Source: a virus
DNA length: 34,370 bases
Reading direction: 5' to 3' (one strand)
IMG/VR virus record: IMGVR_UViG_3300037628_000196
Coordinates: 1 to 34,370 of that record
Below, piece by piece: positions 15,779 to 24,539 of the stretch. Below the pieces are notes generated by a model. That model searched no databases. It was given only the letters and a program-made list of their open reading frames with translations, and was not told the DNA's origin. Position numbers and translations under genes: made by a program. Numbering within the stretch: the stretch's first letter is position 1; every line of letters starts with the position of its first letter.

Positions 15779-16107
15779 TGAGTCAATACAGCAGGACTAA
15801 AGAAGATAGAATGGAACAAGCCTTTCTCGATATAGGCTGGGAGTTAGTCGAAGATACTGGTCGCAGAACAACAGGCGTTGGGGATAAAATAGTTAGAAAC
15901 AAGAAAACAGGATTGACTGTAGTGGTAGATCACAAGTCAACTCGCAACATGGAGGGATTTAATCTACAAAAAAAACAGTTGGTTAAAATAGATAAAGAAG
16001 CTGAGCGATATGGTTATGGAATACCAGCTATAACTATATCCTATTTTAATCATTCAGAAGTTTATGTTGTATTTAATATCAAAGATTTGAAAGGAGTGTT
16101 GGAGTAA
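15775..16107 (+). CDS. Possible PD-(D/E)XK nuclease or Holliday-junction resolvase-like protein
   Basis: 110 residues. The segments GVGDKIVRN (about 35-43) and VVVDHKST (49-56, D-x-K) resemble the catalytic core of PD-(D/E)XK nucleases, followed by KKQLVKIDKEA and a strand (PAITISYF) as in phage resolvases. The size fits a minimal resolvase. The assignment is a pattern match. The start may be 15775 or 15778; GGAG (15766-15769) allows both. TAATG overlap joins it to the next gene. Confidence 0.62.
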   Translation: MMSQYSRTKEDRMEQAFLDIGWELVEDTGRRTTGVGDKIVRNKKTGLTVVVDHKSTRNMEGFNLQKKQLVKIDKEAERYGYGIPAITISYFNHSEVYVVFNIKDLKGVLE

Positions 16108-16292
16108 TGTTATACAATATTGAATTACCGCTAAGTACAGCCAATGCTATACGAATTAAACTAGAACAGTTGGATGGTAAGCAATTAAACTCACCACTCA
16201 ATGCCATTCGCTACGCTAATCTAATAGCCAAATTAGATGGTATTAACGAAGAGCTAACCGATTTAGTAAACAGAACAAAGGAGGAACAATAA
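16107..16292 (+). CDS. Small helical protein
   Basis: 61 residues, with AAAGGAG at 16089-16095. The ATG overlaps the preceding TAA and its own TAA overlaps the next ATG. Helical, with regular Leu/Ile spacing (MLYNIELPLS ... LIAKLDGINEELTDLV), so a short coiled coil is likely. Not recognised. Confidence 0.65.
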   Translation: MLYNIELPLSTANAIRIKLEQLDGKQLNSPLNAIRYANLIAKLDGINEELTDLVNRTKEEQ

Positions 16293-16510
16293 TGTTTTTT
16301 ATTAGACGTAAAACAAAACAACATATTATCGATGGCGCAAAGCAAGCATGGCTAAATTATCGTATACATCTAATCGAATTGTCTACATACCCTGTAGGCT
16401 ATGAAAATATGTGCGATGATAATGGCAATCCTATAGAGTGGACGCAAGACGCACTGGATACTAATGCTGCTGAAATTGTTAAAGTGGATGCAGAGTTGGC
16501 TAAGTTTTAA
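16292..16510 (+). CDS. Small hypothetical protein, last gene of the + strand block
   Basis: 72 residues, with GGAGGA upstream and a one-base overlap with the preceding stop. A basic N terminus (MFFIRRKTKQ) precedes a helical, acidic body ending VKVDAELAKF. Not recognised. It ends 23 bases before the stop codon of the convergent - strand gene. Confidence 0.65.
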   Translation: MFFIRRKTKQHIIDGAKQAWLNYRIHLIELSTYPVGYENMCDDNGNPIEWTQDALDTNAAEIVKVDAELAKF

Positions 16511-16534
16511 TTTCTGTTGAAATGAAGTTTTAGC
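16499..16534. terminator. Weak hairpin at the convergent gene boundary
   Basis: GCTAA (16499-16503) can pair with TTAGC (16530-16534), and ATTTC (16510-16514) with GAAAT (16519-16523) around a TGTT loop; the bases between do not pair. With a T-rich left side and TTTTAG on the right, it could slow both convergent transcripts, but it is much weaker than an ordinary intrinsic terminator. Confidence 0.25.
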
Positions 16535-19500
16535 TATCGAAGAGGTTTTAGGCCTGTCTTCAAACCGGGAAGCCCCTCTAGTATCGAAGGTTCGGTTTCT
16601 TTTTCTCTTGTTTTGGGAAGAAAGATAAAATCTACAGGGGCTTTTCCTGCTCGCACAGAGTTTATTCTCGATAGCGTATTGCCAGCTAAAATATATGGTT
16701 GCATTGCTTTTGGCAAAGATTTAAGGCCATCCTTTAATCTTCTTGAATCCTGCTCGCCTACTGATTCCAATGCACCTACCGCTATATTGCCTAATACGAT
16801 AGCCATCTCCGTTGATGGCGTAACTGGTACAGGCAATTCAAAAAACCCTCCCACTCTTCCCGTAGGCAGCGGCCCGGTAATTGCAAGATAATCCATATTA
16901 TACCCCATGCCGCGCGCGACAGCAGCGATAGCTGCCATTTTAGTTATGTAAGAAAATGGAGCTATTCGCTGTGCGGCCGTTGCCCGCAACCCAAACACGT
17001 TGACACCCTTTACTGCCTGGCGATACATCTGTGGTATAAACGCACCAAAGAAATGAGAAGGCCAGTTGGTAAATTGTAAGGTGTTTTTTCCTACCGAACT
17101 CCATAAGTGCGCTGGCATATCCCAGGGATTATAAGAGAATTGTGTAACCTTTATATTCCTATTCGCCATATCAATCCAATCATCTATTAGTCCATCGTCT
17201 GCCATACTTGCTAATGTATCCCAAAAATTTTGTGGAGTTAGTTTTTTCTGGACACTTTTTTTCGCAGCGTATTCTACTACTCGATTAAGATTAGCTTGCG
17301 AATTATTGGCAATATAAAATAACGCGCCATTGCCCGCGCCAGCTACATTCATATACATATCAACGGCAGAGAATGGCTTTGCTCCAAATTTAATTGCATT
17401 GGCATAGGTAGTTGTTAGTCTATTCAATCCTTCTTTAGTAGATATATCAAAACTAGACATAGCCAATCTGTTACCACCAACAGTAACCGGGAAATGTTTA
17501 AGTAATTGCTTTCCGCCAGGTGTAAACATAGATTCCCATCCGGCTAAAGTGGCCTTGTTTCCGATGGTTGCAATCGTTAGTTGTGATTGAAATCCCTGCT
17601 TGATTAAAGAGCGCGTATTGAAACTTATTGTACCACCATAAGCGAGCTTTCGCATTTCGCCAGCAAATCGTTCAAATGAACGCTCGGACATTTCTTTACC
17701 AAATACATGCGAGTAAGCCGGGCCGAATACCTTTTTGTTTAATCTGTTTAATTTAGAATCCCACGCCGATGGCATACCTCGCACATGACGAACCCAATTA
17801 GTAGAGTACTCTTTAGCCTCATCTTTAATAGCACCATCTAGTAAATCCAATATGCCATCCATGCGAGATGCGGCTGGTTCAAAGTAAAGCTTGCGTAAGG
17901 ATTCGCGATAAGCCATCGAAGTAATGTTAGTCCAATCTCTTCTAAATACATTTTCATCAGCAGAGCGAGCAATTACCTCTGGTGCGGACACACCCTTCGG
18001 TAATTTTTTCGCCATAGCTCTTTGTATTCTATAATCAGATGGCAGCACCCCTTTGCCAGCTTCAACTCGTTTGATAATATCGTGTCTAAAATTTCTTCTA
18101 TGAAAATAGAATTCGTGACGTGCTGGTAGATCATCAATATCAAGCCCTTTGCCTATTAGCCCTGCTTCCTCTAACAGATCGGCCATAGCGTTCCAGTGCA
18201 ATTCCCTATCGGCTTCAACGACTGAACTAATATAGGATCTAATTTCTGAACTAACATCTTTCGCACCTTCGAGTACGGCTTCCGGCCCTTCATCCGCAAA
18301 GCGAGACGCTATATCATCGTATATACTATCATCGGTCCATGTTTCTCCAAACTCCTTTTTGAATTGTTTTTTCATATTAAACACCCAATCGGATCGCTTG
18401 GCATAGGCTATGGTAGATACAGTCATGGCATCATCTATTAGCTTATAAGCTTCCGGTATGCCCATTATTTCATACATACGCCACGATGGTATACCGCCTA
18501 TACTGCCAGCAGATACCCATGCGCTGAAATTCTTTGGTGCATTAGCGGCGGTTGTAATATCGGCAGCTATAGCTTGTATTTGATGTGGTGATAGTTCATC
18601 CAACTTTGCAAGTTTGCCGTGATTGATTGCTTCAATTTGTTTATTCAATTTAGCCGAACTTACAAAAGGTTTAATAGCTATATCTTCTCCATCTGTAACT
18701 TTCTTCAATGTTGGCTTTGTAACTTGATCGATAAACTCTCTAGCCATTAAGGTTTTCTTAACATCGTTGATATCGATGTAAGGAATACCGGCATTTTTCA
18801 TAGCATCTATATAAGCTGCGGCTAATTTATGATGAACATCTCCGGCGCGTCCTTGATTGATAAACGAGAACACTTCTGCAAATGCTTCGACGGTACTCGA
18901 TGATCCGTAAAGGGTTGGGAATAACTCTAAAGTTTTTTCAGATCGCTCCGCCAAATCTTCCATAGTTGGTATTAGTGGAGTTTGTTTTTTGAATACCTTA
19001 CTGCGAGCTTCTCTAATATAGACCGCAAAACTATCTTTAGATTCTTCTGGTAAATTATGCCATATACCATGTCCTAATTCATGCAAAAACACCCCACCCT
19101 CTGTCGTGGATGTCCAATTTGGATCTAGAGCCTTTAGTTTTTCGGCTATATCTGGCCGTATGCGTATTGTGTTATCCAGCCTGGTGAAACTAGCGAGAGC
19201 TTGAGGATTTTGTGGAGCAATTGGCAGAACTGTCATTCCGTATCTTTCCGCCAACTCCATATTTTCTTTTATACTTGGCTCGTGTGGCCATACTCCTTGT
19301 ATCGGCTTAAACCCATACTCCTTGCCCCACACTTCTGCTATCTCTGCCGCATCATCGCCCCACACTTTGCCAGCCCGCTCGCCGTTTTTGCCAACATACC
19401 TACCAGCATCCGATAAGTTATTTATAACATTATCAAACATATTGTACTTTTTTGCTTTCCATTTTACAGCCTCTTGAAATCCTTTATGCAATACATTATC

Positions 19501-20199
19501 TGGTACATCATTAAATATACCTTTAATACCCGGTGCTTTAAGAGCGACTTGACCTATGCCTCCCCAAAAGAAAGCATCCCATAAAATATCTGCACCCATG
19601 TTAATAGTAAATTTGCCGGCCGTAACAAAAGGTTTTACTCTAATGTGTGTGCCGGGGAAGCGTTCATGATTATCGATCCATTTTTCTACTTTGTCATACA
19701 GCGGAGCAGGAAGAACCATTCTTTTAATTTTAGTTGCAGCGTCCGAATATTCTTCGCCATGCCATCCATCGATAAAAGCTTGTACTAATTCATCGTGTGG
19801 TATTCCTTTTCCAGTTCCAAACACAGTCTCTCCAGCTCTAAACAAAAGAGGTATTCCGTGCTTCATTTCTAAATCTTGAATGTTCGATGCAATTCTTCTA
19901 GGTGTATCTATAAGCTGCGCCCCTTTGATAACATTCGTTAATAACGATCCTAACGCCTCTTTCCCAAAGAGTGCTGCCAGCGATTCATCGTTACCTTGCA
20001 TAATCAGCGGCACAGTTTGCTCTAGCGGAACAGCATCGAGTCGCCCTTGTGTTTCGCGCGAAAATATAGATATGGTTTCTGGAAAAAGATCTCCTACTGC
20101 TGGCTCTTCTTCTTCTTCTGGAAACAAATTGCCTGTCGCTGACTTTTCTTCTGGAAAAAGATTACCGACCGCTGGCTGCTCTTTCGATGGCATCTGCAT
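16534..20199 (-). CDS. Large internal (ejection-type) virion protein with HELGH metalloprotease motif
   Basis: 1221 residues from ATG 20199 (TTG 20202 and ATG 20193 are alternatives; AAGGGG precedes). The N terminus holds three copies of a VGNLFPEE-like unit. Residues 373-377 are HELGH (zinc-metalloprotease HExxH), followed about 60 residues on by VEAFAEVF (Glu438, Glu442), resembling the anthrax lethal-factor-like metallopeptidase arrangement. The remainder is long, mainly helical and without recognised domains. Size and position as last gene of the virion operon, after two coiled-coil proteins, match internal proteins ejected into the host. Its start overlaps the previous gene by 38 bases. 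Confidence 0.82.
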   Translation of the reverse strand: MQMPSKEQPAVGNLFPEEKSATGNLFPEEEEEPAVGDLFPETISIFSRETQGRLDAVPLEQTVPLIMQGNDESLAALFGKEALGSLLTNVIKGAQLIDTPRRIASNIQDLEMKHGIPLLFRAGETVFGTGKGIPHDELVQAFIDGWHGEEYSDAATKIKRMVLPAPLYDKVEKWIDNHERFPGTHIRVKPFVTAGKFTINMGADILWDAFFWGGIGQVALKAPGIKGIFNDVPDNVLHKGFQEAVKWKAKKYNMFDNVINNLSDAGRYVGKNGERAGKVWGDDAAEIAEVWGKEYGFKPIQGVWPHEPSIKENMELAERYGMTVLPIAPQNPQALASFTRLDNTIRIRPDIAEKLKALDPNWTSTTEGGVFLHELGHGIWHNLPEESKDSFAVYIREARSKVFKKQTPLIPTMEDLAERSEKTLELFPTLYGSSSTVEAFAEVFSFINQGRAGDVHHKLAAAYIDAMKNAGIPYIDINDVKKTLMAREFIDQVTKPTLKKVTDGEDIAIKPFVSSAKLNKQIEAINHGKLAKLDELSPHQIQAIAADITTAANAPKNFSAWVSAGSIGGIPSWRMYEIMGIPEAYKLIDDAMTVSTIAYAKRSDWVFNMKKQFKKEFGETWTDDSIYDDIASRFADEGPEAVLEGAKDVSSEIRSYISSVVEADRELHWNAMADLLEEAGLIGKGLDIDDLPARHEFYFHRRNFRHDIIKRVEAGKGVLPSDYRIQRAMAKKLPKGVSAPEVIARSADENVFRRDWTNITSMAYRESLRKLYFEPAASRMDGILDLLDGAIKDEAKEYSTNWVRHVRGMPSAWDSKLNRLNKKVFGPAYSHVFGKEMSERSFERFAGEMRKLAYGGTISFNTRSLIKQGFQSQLTIATIGNKATLAGWESMFTPGGKQLLKHFPVTVGGNRLAMSSFDISTKEGLNRLTTTYANAIKFGAKPFSAVDMYMNVAGAGNGALFYIANNSQANLNRVVEYAAKKSVQKKLTPQNFWDTLASMADDGLIDDWIDMANRNIKVTQFSYNPWDMPAHLWSSVGKNTLQFTNWPSHFFGAFIPQMYRQAVKGVNVFGLRATAAQRIAPFSYITKMAAIAAVARGMGYNMDYLAITGPLPTGRVGGFFELPVPVTPSTEMAIVLGNIAVGALESVGEQDSRRLKDGLKSLPKAMQPYILAGNTLSRINSVRAGKAPVDFIFLPKTREKETEPSILEGLPGLKTGLKPLR
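20078..20175 (-). repeat. Three DNA repeats encoding VG(N/D)LFPE units
   Basis: Three related 26-base copies begin at 20078, 20117 and 20150 (+ strand wording TCTGGAAAaAgATtacC), spaced 39 and 33 bases. On the - strand they encode AVGNLFPEE, ATGNLFPEE and AVGDLFPET near the N terminus of the large internal protein, separated by acidic linkers. They could be short linear docking motifs for another virion protein. Confidence 0.7.
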
Positions 20200-21295
20200 C
20201 AAACCCCTTTTCTAATAAGATTTTTCTACTTCGATCATCTAATTTAATACTACTTTTCTTTTGCTGTTTCATTTGTGCTTGAAGCGATTGCACGAACTGG
20301 TTGAACTCGTCACCGCTTGTTGTCAAAACAGGAGTCTTTTCAATAGCGGATATTTTTTTACTCGTTTTTGTTTCCACAGCTTCGACAGGCTTATCGATAG
20401 TCTCGACATCTGTCGGCACTTTCAATCTTGGAAGAAATCCAAACTGTTGATCTCTTCCGAAATTAAATATCCCCTTTCCCCTATCTTCAAATGGCTGTAT
20501 TGTAGGAGGAACTAAGGGTGAGGCCAATCCTTTAGATTCATATATTGGTCTTAACTGATCTGCCCAACGCGCCATCTCGTCAGCGGCCTGGACAGCCTGC
20601 TGATTCAATAATTCATTTTCGGTGTGAACGGGATTTATAAGTATCCCAATAAGTGCATTATAAGCTACTGCCGCACTTTGATAATTAGATACAACTACTT
20701 GCTCTTCTTTAGAAAAAGCTTCGCCGCGAAGATCGCGTTGCAATTCTCGATCTAATTGATTTTCTATTTCTCTAAACTTTTGGCCAGCTTTTCGCTCTTC
20801 TGTTGTAAAAGCCTGCCCTGCTCCACGCTCTCCGGTAGTGAAGGTTTGTCCGGCTTTGCGCTCGCCTGTAGCAAATGCTTGCTCTAAATCTTTTAATCGC
20901 AGATCAAAAGTTTGTTTTAATTTAGACATTTCAAGATCGAATCTTTGCTCATCTTCTCGCGCAAGATTGGTAAAGGTGTTCTTCATATCGCGCATTTTAA
21001 GATCAAATTCTCTATTAAATTGAGCATTTGCTTTTGCAAAATCAAACTTTGCAATATTTAATTCTTGTCCTGCTCCAAACTCTTTAGTCTCTCTAACCTC
21101 CCGCACATCGAATCTACCCTGCTCTCCTCGTTCTCGCAGAATAGTCGGAAGCAGTTGTCTTATCAAAGAAGATTGGTTTTTGGCCTGCACCGCCTCCGCC
21201 TCTTCCATTTGTTTTTTACGCTCGCTCAAACCTTCTAATATTCCAGTAAGTATAGATAGCTTTTTGCTTGGCTCGAAACTTAAACTCTTACCCAC
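20162..21295 (-). CDS. Internal virion protein with 11-residue (hendecad) coiled-coil repeat
   Basis: 377 residues. From residue 86 to 174, Phe recurs every 11 residues without a break (86, 97, 108, 119, 130, 141, 152, 163, 174), with units such as FTTGERGAGQA. Hendecad spacing suits a long, nearly straight helix able to form a bundle or channel. The C-terminal half is mixed, with basic ends. Start is GTG; AAGGAT lies upstream at a wide spacing, and no ATG occurs before residue 30, so the start is somewhat uncertain. Position between two other internal proteins suggests an ejection protein. Confidence 0.75.
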   Translation of the reverse strand: MGKSLSFEPSKKLSILTGILEGLSERKKQMEEAEAVQAKNQSSLIRQLLPTILRERGEQGRFDVREVRETKEFGAGQELNIAKFDFAKANAQFNREFDLKMRDMKNTFTNLAREDEQRFDLEMSKLKQTFDLRLKDLEQAFATGERKAGQTFTTGERGAGQAFTTEERKAGQKFREIENQLDRELQRDLRGEAFSKEEQVVVSNYQSAAVAYNALIGILINPVHTENELLNQQAVQAADEMARWADQLRPIYESKGLASPLVPPTIQPFEDRGKGIFNFGRDQQFGFLPRLKVPTDVETIDKPVEAVETKTSKKISAIEKTPVLTTSGDEFNQFVQSLQAQMKQQKKSSIKLDDRSRKILLEKGFDADAIERAASGR

Positions 21296-21309
21296 TTTAT
21301 ATCACATCC

Positions 21310-21987
21310 TTAAAAGAAGTTTTCTACTGTTACTGGATCTAATGTTTCAACATCAAGATCATCGCTAAACAACTGATCGCCTCCACCGCCGATATCAAAC
21401 AAGCCAAGTAGGTCCGGAGCAAGCTGTATCGCGTTCTTTGCAATAGTAGCATAAAAAGCATTTGTGGCCTGAGCGCGCTGTGCATCAAGCTGTGCGACCG
21501 TCAGATCATACCGTTGTTGGGCTTCTAATGCCCTTTGTTCTAGCCCCAATTTGTCTAACGCTATAGACCCCTCGGCCTGTGCGCTGGCTTGTATGGCGGC
21601 AATACGAAGGTCGTCACGTCGCCCCTGCTGGCCGCCAGTTCGCAAGAAGCCCCTTTGGGCGGCGTCTATGTCCGAAGCCCTTAATGCGGTCGCCAAGCGC
21701 GCACCTATAGCCGCCTGTGACGCCCTTTGTTCAACCCTGGCCGCCTCTTCTATCCTTGCACCCCGACCGGGTAAGCCTGGAGATAATGCTGGAGTACCAC
21801 TAACTTGCACTTGAGGTACATTCGATCCTGGGATACTACTACCCCCTACAGCCAACCCTTGACTTTCCAAAGATGCGCGAATTGCGGAATCATCTAAGGG
21901 ATTGAAGCCAAACGGCAATGGCTCTGGTTCTCGTAATTGACTGCCCCTTAAGTATATACTTGTTAAGGCCAATGGTATGCTCGCCAT
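21310..21987 (-). CDS. Ala/Gln-rich internal virion (ejection-type) protein
   Basis: 225 residues. The N terminus is Pro/Gly-rich (about 20-80) and the centre is a long Ala, Gln and Arg-rich helix (about 80-180), ending in a hydrophobic, Gly-rich tail (LLGLFDIGGGGDQ). The composition and place resemble internal core proteins of podoviruses that enter the host with the genome. AAGGTGAT lies before ATG 21987. Its DNA is much GC-richer than its neighbours (73 of 120 bases are G or C at 21541-21660). Confidence 0.72.
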   Translation of the reverse strand: MASIPLALTSIYLRGSQLREPEPLPFGFNPLDDSAIRASLESQGLAVGGSSIPGSNVPQVQVSGTPALSPGLPGRGARIEEAARVEQRASQAAIGARLATALRASDIDAAQRGFLRTGGQQGRRDDLRIAAIQASAQAEGSIALDKLGLEQRALEAQQRYDLTVAQLDAQRAQATNAFYATIAKNAIQLAPDLLGLFDIGGGGDQLFSDDLDVETLDPVTVENFF

Positions 21988-21993
21988 CTCGTA

Positions 21994-22137
21994 TCACCTT
22001 CCTTGCTTCTCTTGTCGTATCACAACCGATTGAGTTATAGTAGCCGCCGCTTGAGCCGCTCGCTTAACTATAGTTTGTTTGCGAGCCGGCGCGCTATGTC
22101 GTTTACTGAGATTTCCTATCATTTTTTTATTATTCAT
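21994..22137 (-). CDS. Very small basic protein
   Basis: 47 residues (MNNKKMIGNLSKRHSAPARK ... REKQGR-like basic end). AAAAGGAA precedes the ATG at about ten bases, and the stop lies six bases before the next start, with the ribosome binding site of that next gene at its 3' end. Strongly basic and Ala-rich, so nucleic-acid or capsid binding is possible. Not recognised. Coding is inferred from spacing, ribosome binding sites and lack of any other use of this gap. Confidence 0.55.
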   Translation of the reverse strand: MNNKKMIGNLSKRHSAPARKQTIVKRAAQAAATITQSVVIRQEKQGR

Positions 22138-22156
22138 TATTTACAATTCCTTTTAA

Positions 22157-22363
22157 TCAAAATGGCTCATCACTTATATCGGGATCGTAACAATTAACAC
22201 ATAATTTTTTTAAAGAACCTTTTTTCAATCTTATACCACAACACCAACAATATCTATATTCTACCAAGTGGAAAATACAAAAATATAACGGATCATCATC
22301 TTGATCGTAAGCATAACAAGGCACACCCACATTACTACAAGTTAGGCCACTACATGCACCCAT
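22157..22363 (-). CDS. Small Cys-rich zinc-ribbon-like protein
   Basis: 68 residues. Nine cysteines; CWCCG (39-43) and CVNC (55-58) form a likely zinc ribbon, and Cys4, Cys9, Cys16 and Cys29 may form a second site or disulphides. ATG 22363 overlaps the nozzle gene stop (TGATG). It is probably co-translated with the nozzle. Function unknown; it could be an assembly factor. Confidence 0.65.
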   Translation of the reverse strand: MGACSGLTCSNVGVPCYAYDQDDDPLYFCIFHLVEYRYCWCCGIRLKKGSLKKLCVNCYDPDISDEPF

Positions 22364-24303
22364 CAATGTCCTCGCCTCCGTCTATAATGAGTTGTAACCG
22401 ATTCAATAACTCCCTCAAGCCATGTAAAGGTATAAGAGAATAGGCGTCCACTAACATTATCTATACTAAAGAATCTATCGTAAGATTCCATATTAGAAGC
22501 GTACTCGTCGCCACGCTCATTCTCGACCGTCACGAAACAACCTTTATGCAAATCCTTTTTCTGAATTTGCGCCTTGCGAAGTATTGCATCTTCATTAGCT
22601 CGACGCAAATTCAACCAAGCTGTTTTAATTTTACCAAAATATTCAGTTCCATTATCTGTTGTTTGATCTGAATGATAATAGCGATTGATAAACCCACCAG
22701 AACCACCAAGTATATGCCCATCTCTATCTACACAAAAGCAAGGTACATTAACGTTTTCATCGTTCCACCAAAAGCCTTTACCCACATGCAGTATCCAAGC
22801 ATCGCCAGTCGGTGGCGATAACACATAAAATACTTCACCTTTATCATCAACGTGAATAACACCCGATGTATCATCATCTAATCCAAGAATATCTTGACCT
22901 TGAGAAACAGGCAAAATCTGTCCATTTTGTATTTTGTAAACTCCGTAAAGTGCGGTATAAAATAGAATCAAATCCTCGCCGTATGTTGCGATAGATCGAG
23001 GTGCAGTGCATCCTATGCCTATCTCTGTTTGGCTTCCTGTTCGCTCGCCACCAGACAAAGCTTGTAAGGTTGAGGATGCATCCGGATCGCCGGTTAATGC
23101 CCAAATTTCTCTATCTTTGAATATGTAAAGCGAATTGCCGTGAGCGACAAATCCGGTAACAAATCCTCCGCCATCTACTCTTACTTCTAGCCAATTATCG
23201 TAATGCCAGGATTCCAGCTCTGCTAAGTCGCTGTAAAGGGGGCGGGATCTGTCATCCGCACTCACGGCATAGAGTCTGTCTTTGTAATAAGTTGTATATT
23301 TTAATCTGTCTGGCGGATTGCGCCACGAATTTGCTGTATCGAGTTTTGGATGATATATTGCATAAGGCTGATCGAAAGATGAATCCCATAATTCACTAAC
23401 ATCCGCCTCGAATGCAATGCCATCCAAATAGCCATCTGGATATACATCAGTATGTGATGGGAATAAATCATTATCCATTCCAGCATAATTTACATTCCCA
23501 CTTCCTTGAGCAGCATCTATTCTATACCATATTGCACCATCAAGGTCTTGTCCTGTAGAATCTTCTCCACCCAATGTTCCGTAAAGTTCTATATAATTTA
23601 CTTGTTCATCGGTAGCATTTTGGCAAGTTACTGTCATCGTCTTGCTTTGAAAATCCGGCGATAAGGACTCAGGACTAAATGGCGATGCTGTATATTCGTA
23701 TATGCCATCGCCGTCTCGAACAATTCGTATCCATCTGTATTTGTATTTTCTAAAAAAAGGCGAATCGAACTGCGGTGTTAATGGATCGGCAGTTCTCGCA
23801 TAAGTAGGTGCTTGTGTCGGTGCAGTAATACCAGCCTTTAGAAATCTAATACCATCATACTTATACATCGAATCGAGACCATTAACTAGCCACGCCCAAC
23901 CATTATATTGAGCCATCCATAAATCATCTGATGTTAAATTAATTCTAACGGTTGCGCCAGTTTCGTTAATACGATCTATTGTACTTGAAGCATCGCCAGC
24001 CCATCCATAATAATCTACCGTACCATCATCGTGAGTAATTGAAACAATGTATTCCCTATATACAGACCAAGCTGGTGGAGTTTCTCCAGTATCCAGAGCA
24101 TCGCGACTATACTGATACACACTGTTAATATTACCATCCAACTCATGATCGGAATCGTAAATATAAAGCTGCCCTTTGCGAAGGACTGCCTCTCCATTAT
24201 GAGTGCGCACATTTACAGCCTCCAGCAGAGTAAATAAAGATGCCTTACCTCTGCCTGTTGTTGTATCTAATCCTTCAAAATGAGATATATTACGAATGTT
24301 CAT
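22363..24303 (-). CDS. Tail nozzle/hub protein (P22 gp10- or T7 gp12-like)
   Basis: 646 residues, beta-rich. Features typical of the family: an N terminus ending in FEGLDTTTGRGKASL (about 9-23), a segment YKDRLYAVS before PLYSDLAELESW, and LYIFKDREIWALTGDP. Together these suggest the beta-propeller-like nozzle that closes the portal channel in short-tailed phages and stabilises packaged DNA. It is the best evidence for a podovirus-type tail. ATG overlaps the preceding gene (ATGA). Confidence 0.82.
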   Translation of the reverse strand: MNIRNISHFEGLDTTTGRGKASLFTLLEAVNVRTHNGEAVLRKGQLYIYDSDHELDGNINSVYQYSRDALDTGETPPAWSVYREYIVSITHDDGTVDYYGWAGDASSTIDRINETGATVRINLTSDDLWMAQYNGWAWLVNGLDSMYKYDGIRFLKAGITAPTQAPTYARTADPLTPQFDSPFFRKYKYRWIRIVRDGDGIYEYTASPFSPESLSPDFQSKTMTVTCQNATDEQVNYIELYGTLGGEDSTGQDLDGAIWYRIDAAQGSGNVNYAGMDNDLFPSHTDVYPDGYLDGIAFEADVSELWDSSFDQPYAIYHPKLDTANSWRNPPDRLKYTTYYKDRLYAVSADDRSRPLYSDLAELESWHYDNWLEVRVDGGGFVTGFVAHGNSLYIFKDREIWALTGDPDASSTLQALSGGERTGSQTEIGIGCTAPRSIATYGEDLILFYTALYGVYKIQNGQILPVSQGQDILGLDDDTSGVIHVDDKGEVFYVLSPPTGDAWILHVGKGFWWNDENVNVPCFCVDRDGHILGGSGGFINRYYHSDQTTDNGTEYFGKIKTAWLNLRRANEDAILRKAQIQKKDLHKGCFVTVENERGDEYASNMESYDRFFSIDNVSGRLFSYTFTWLEGVIESVTTHYRRRRGH

Positions 24304-24539
24304 TGTGTTTCTTTATTTGTAATAAGATTAAGATTACCGCTTGCTGCTAAAATTCTTATAGCCCTTGCGGATGCAGCAGCTAATCCGGACTGAATATCTG
24401 CACAAATAATTGTCCAATCGGCAGCACTAATCCATCTACCATCTAAATATTTATCTACTTCATCGCCAACTAATTCCGCAGCATCATCGCAGCAGTTTTT
24501 TATTATTTCCTCTATTTTATTGGCATCTTTGTAATTCAT
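24300..24539 (-). CDS. Small hypothetical protein next to the nozzle
   Basis: 79 residues, all-helical and Ala-rich, with Cys18-Cys19 and a WISAADWTIICADI segment. ATG 24539 overlaps the adaptor stop (TAATG), and its TGA overlaps the nozzle ATG. Not recognised; it might be a tail or adaptor accessory by position. Confidence 0.65.
   Translation of the reverse strand: MNYKDANKIEEIIKNCCDDAAELVGDEVDKYLDGRWISAADWTIICADIQSGLAAASARAIRILAASGNLNLITNKETQ

Noticed and set aside
21310-21987. Tape-measure protein
   Set aside because: At 225 residues, with a podovirus-type nozzle nearby and no tail tube gene, an internal ejection-type protein fits better.
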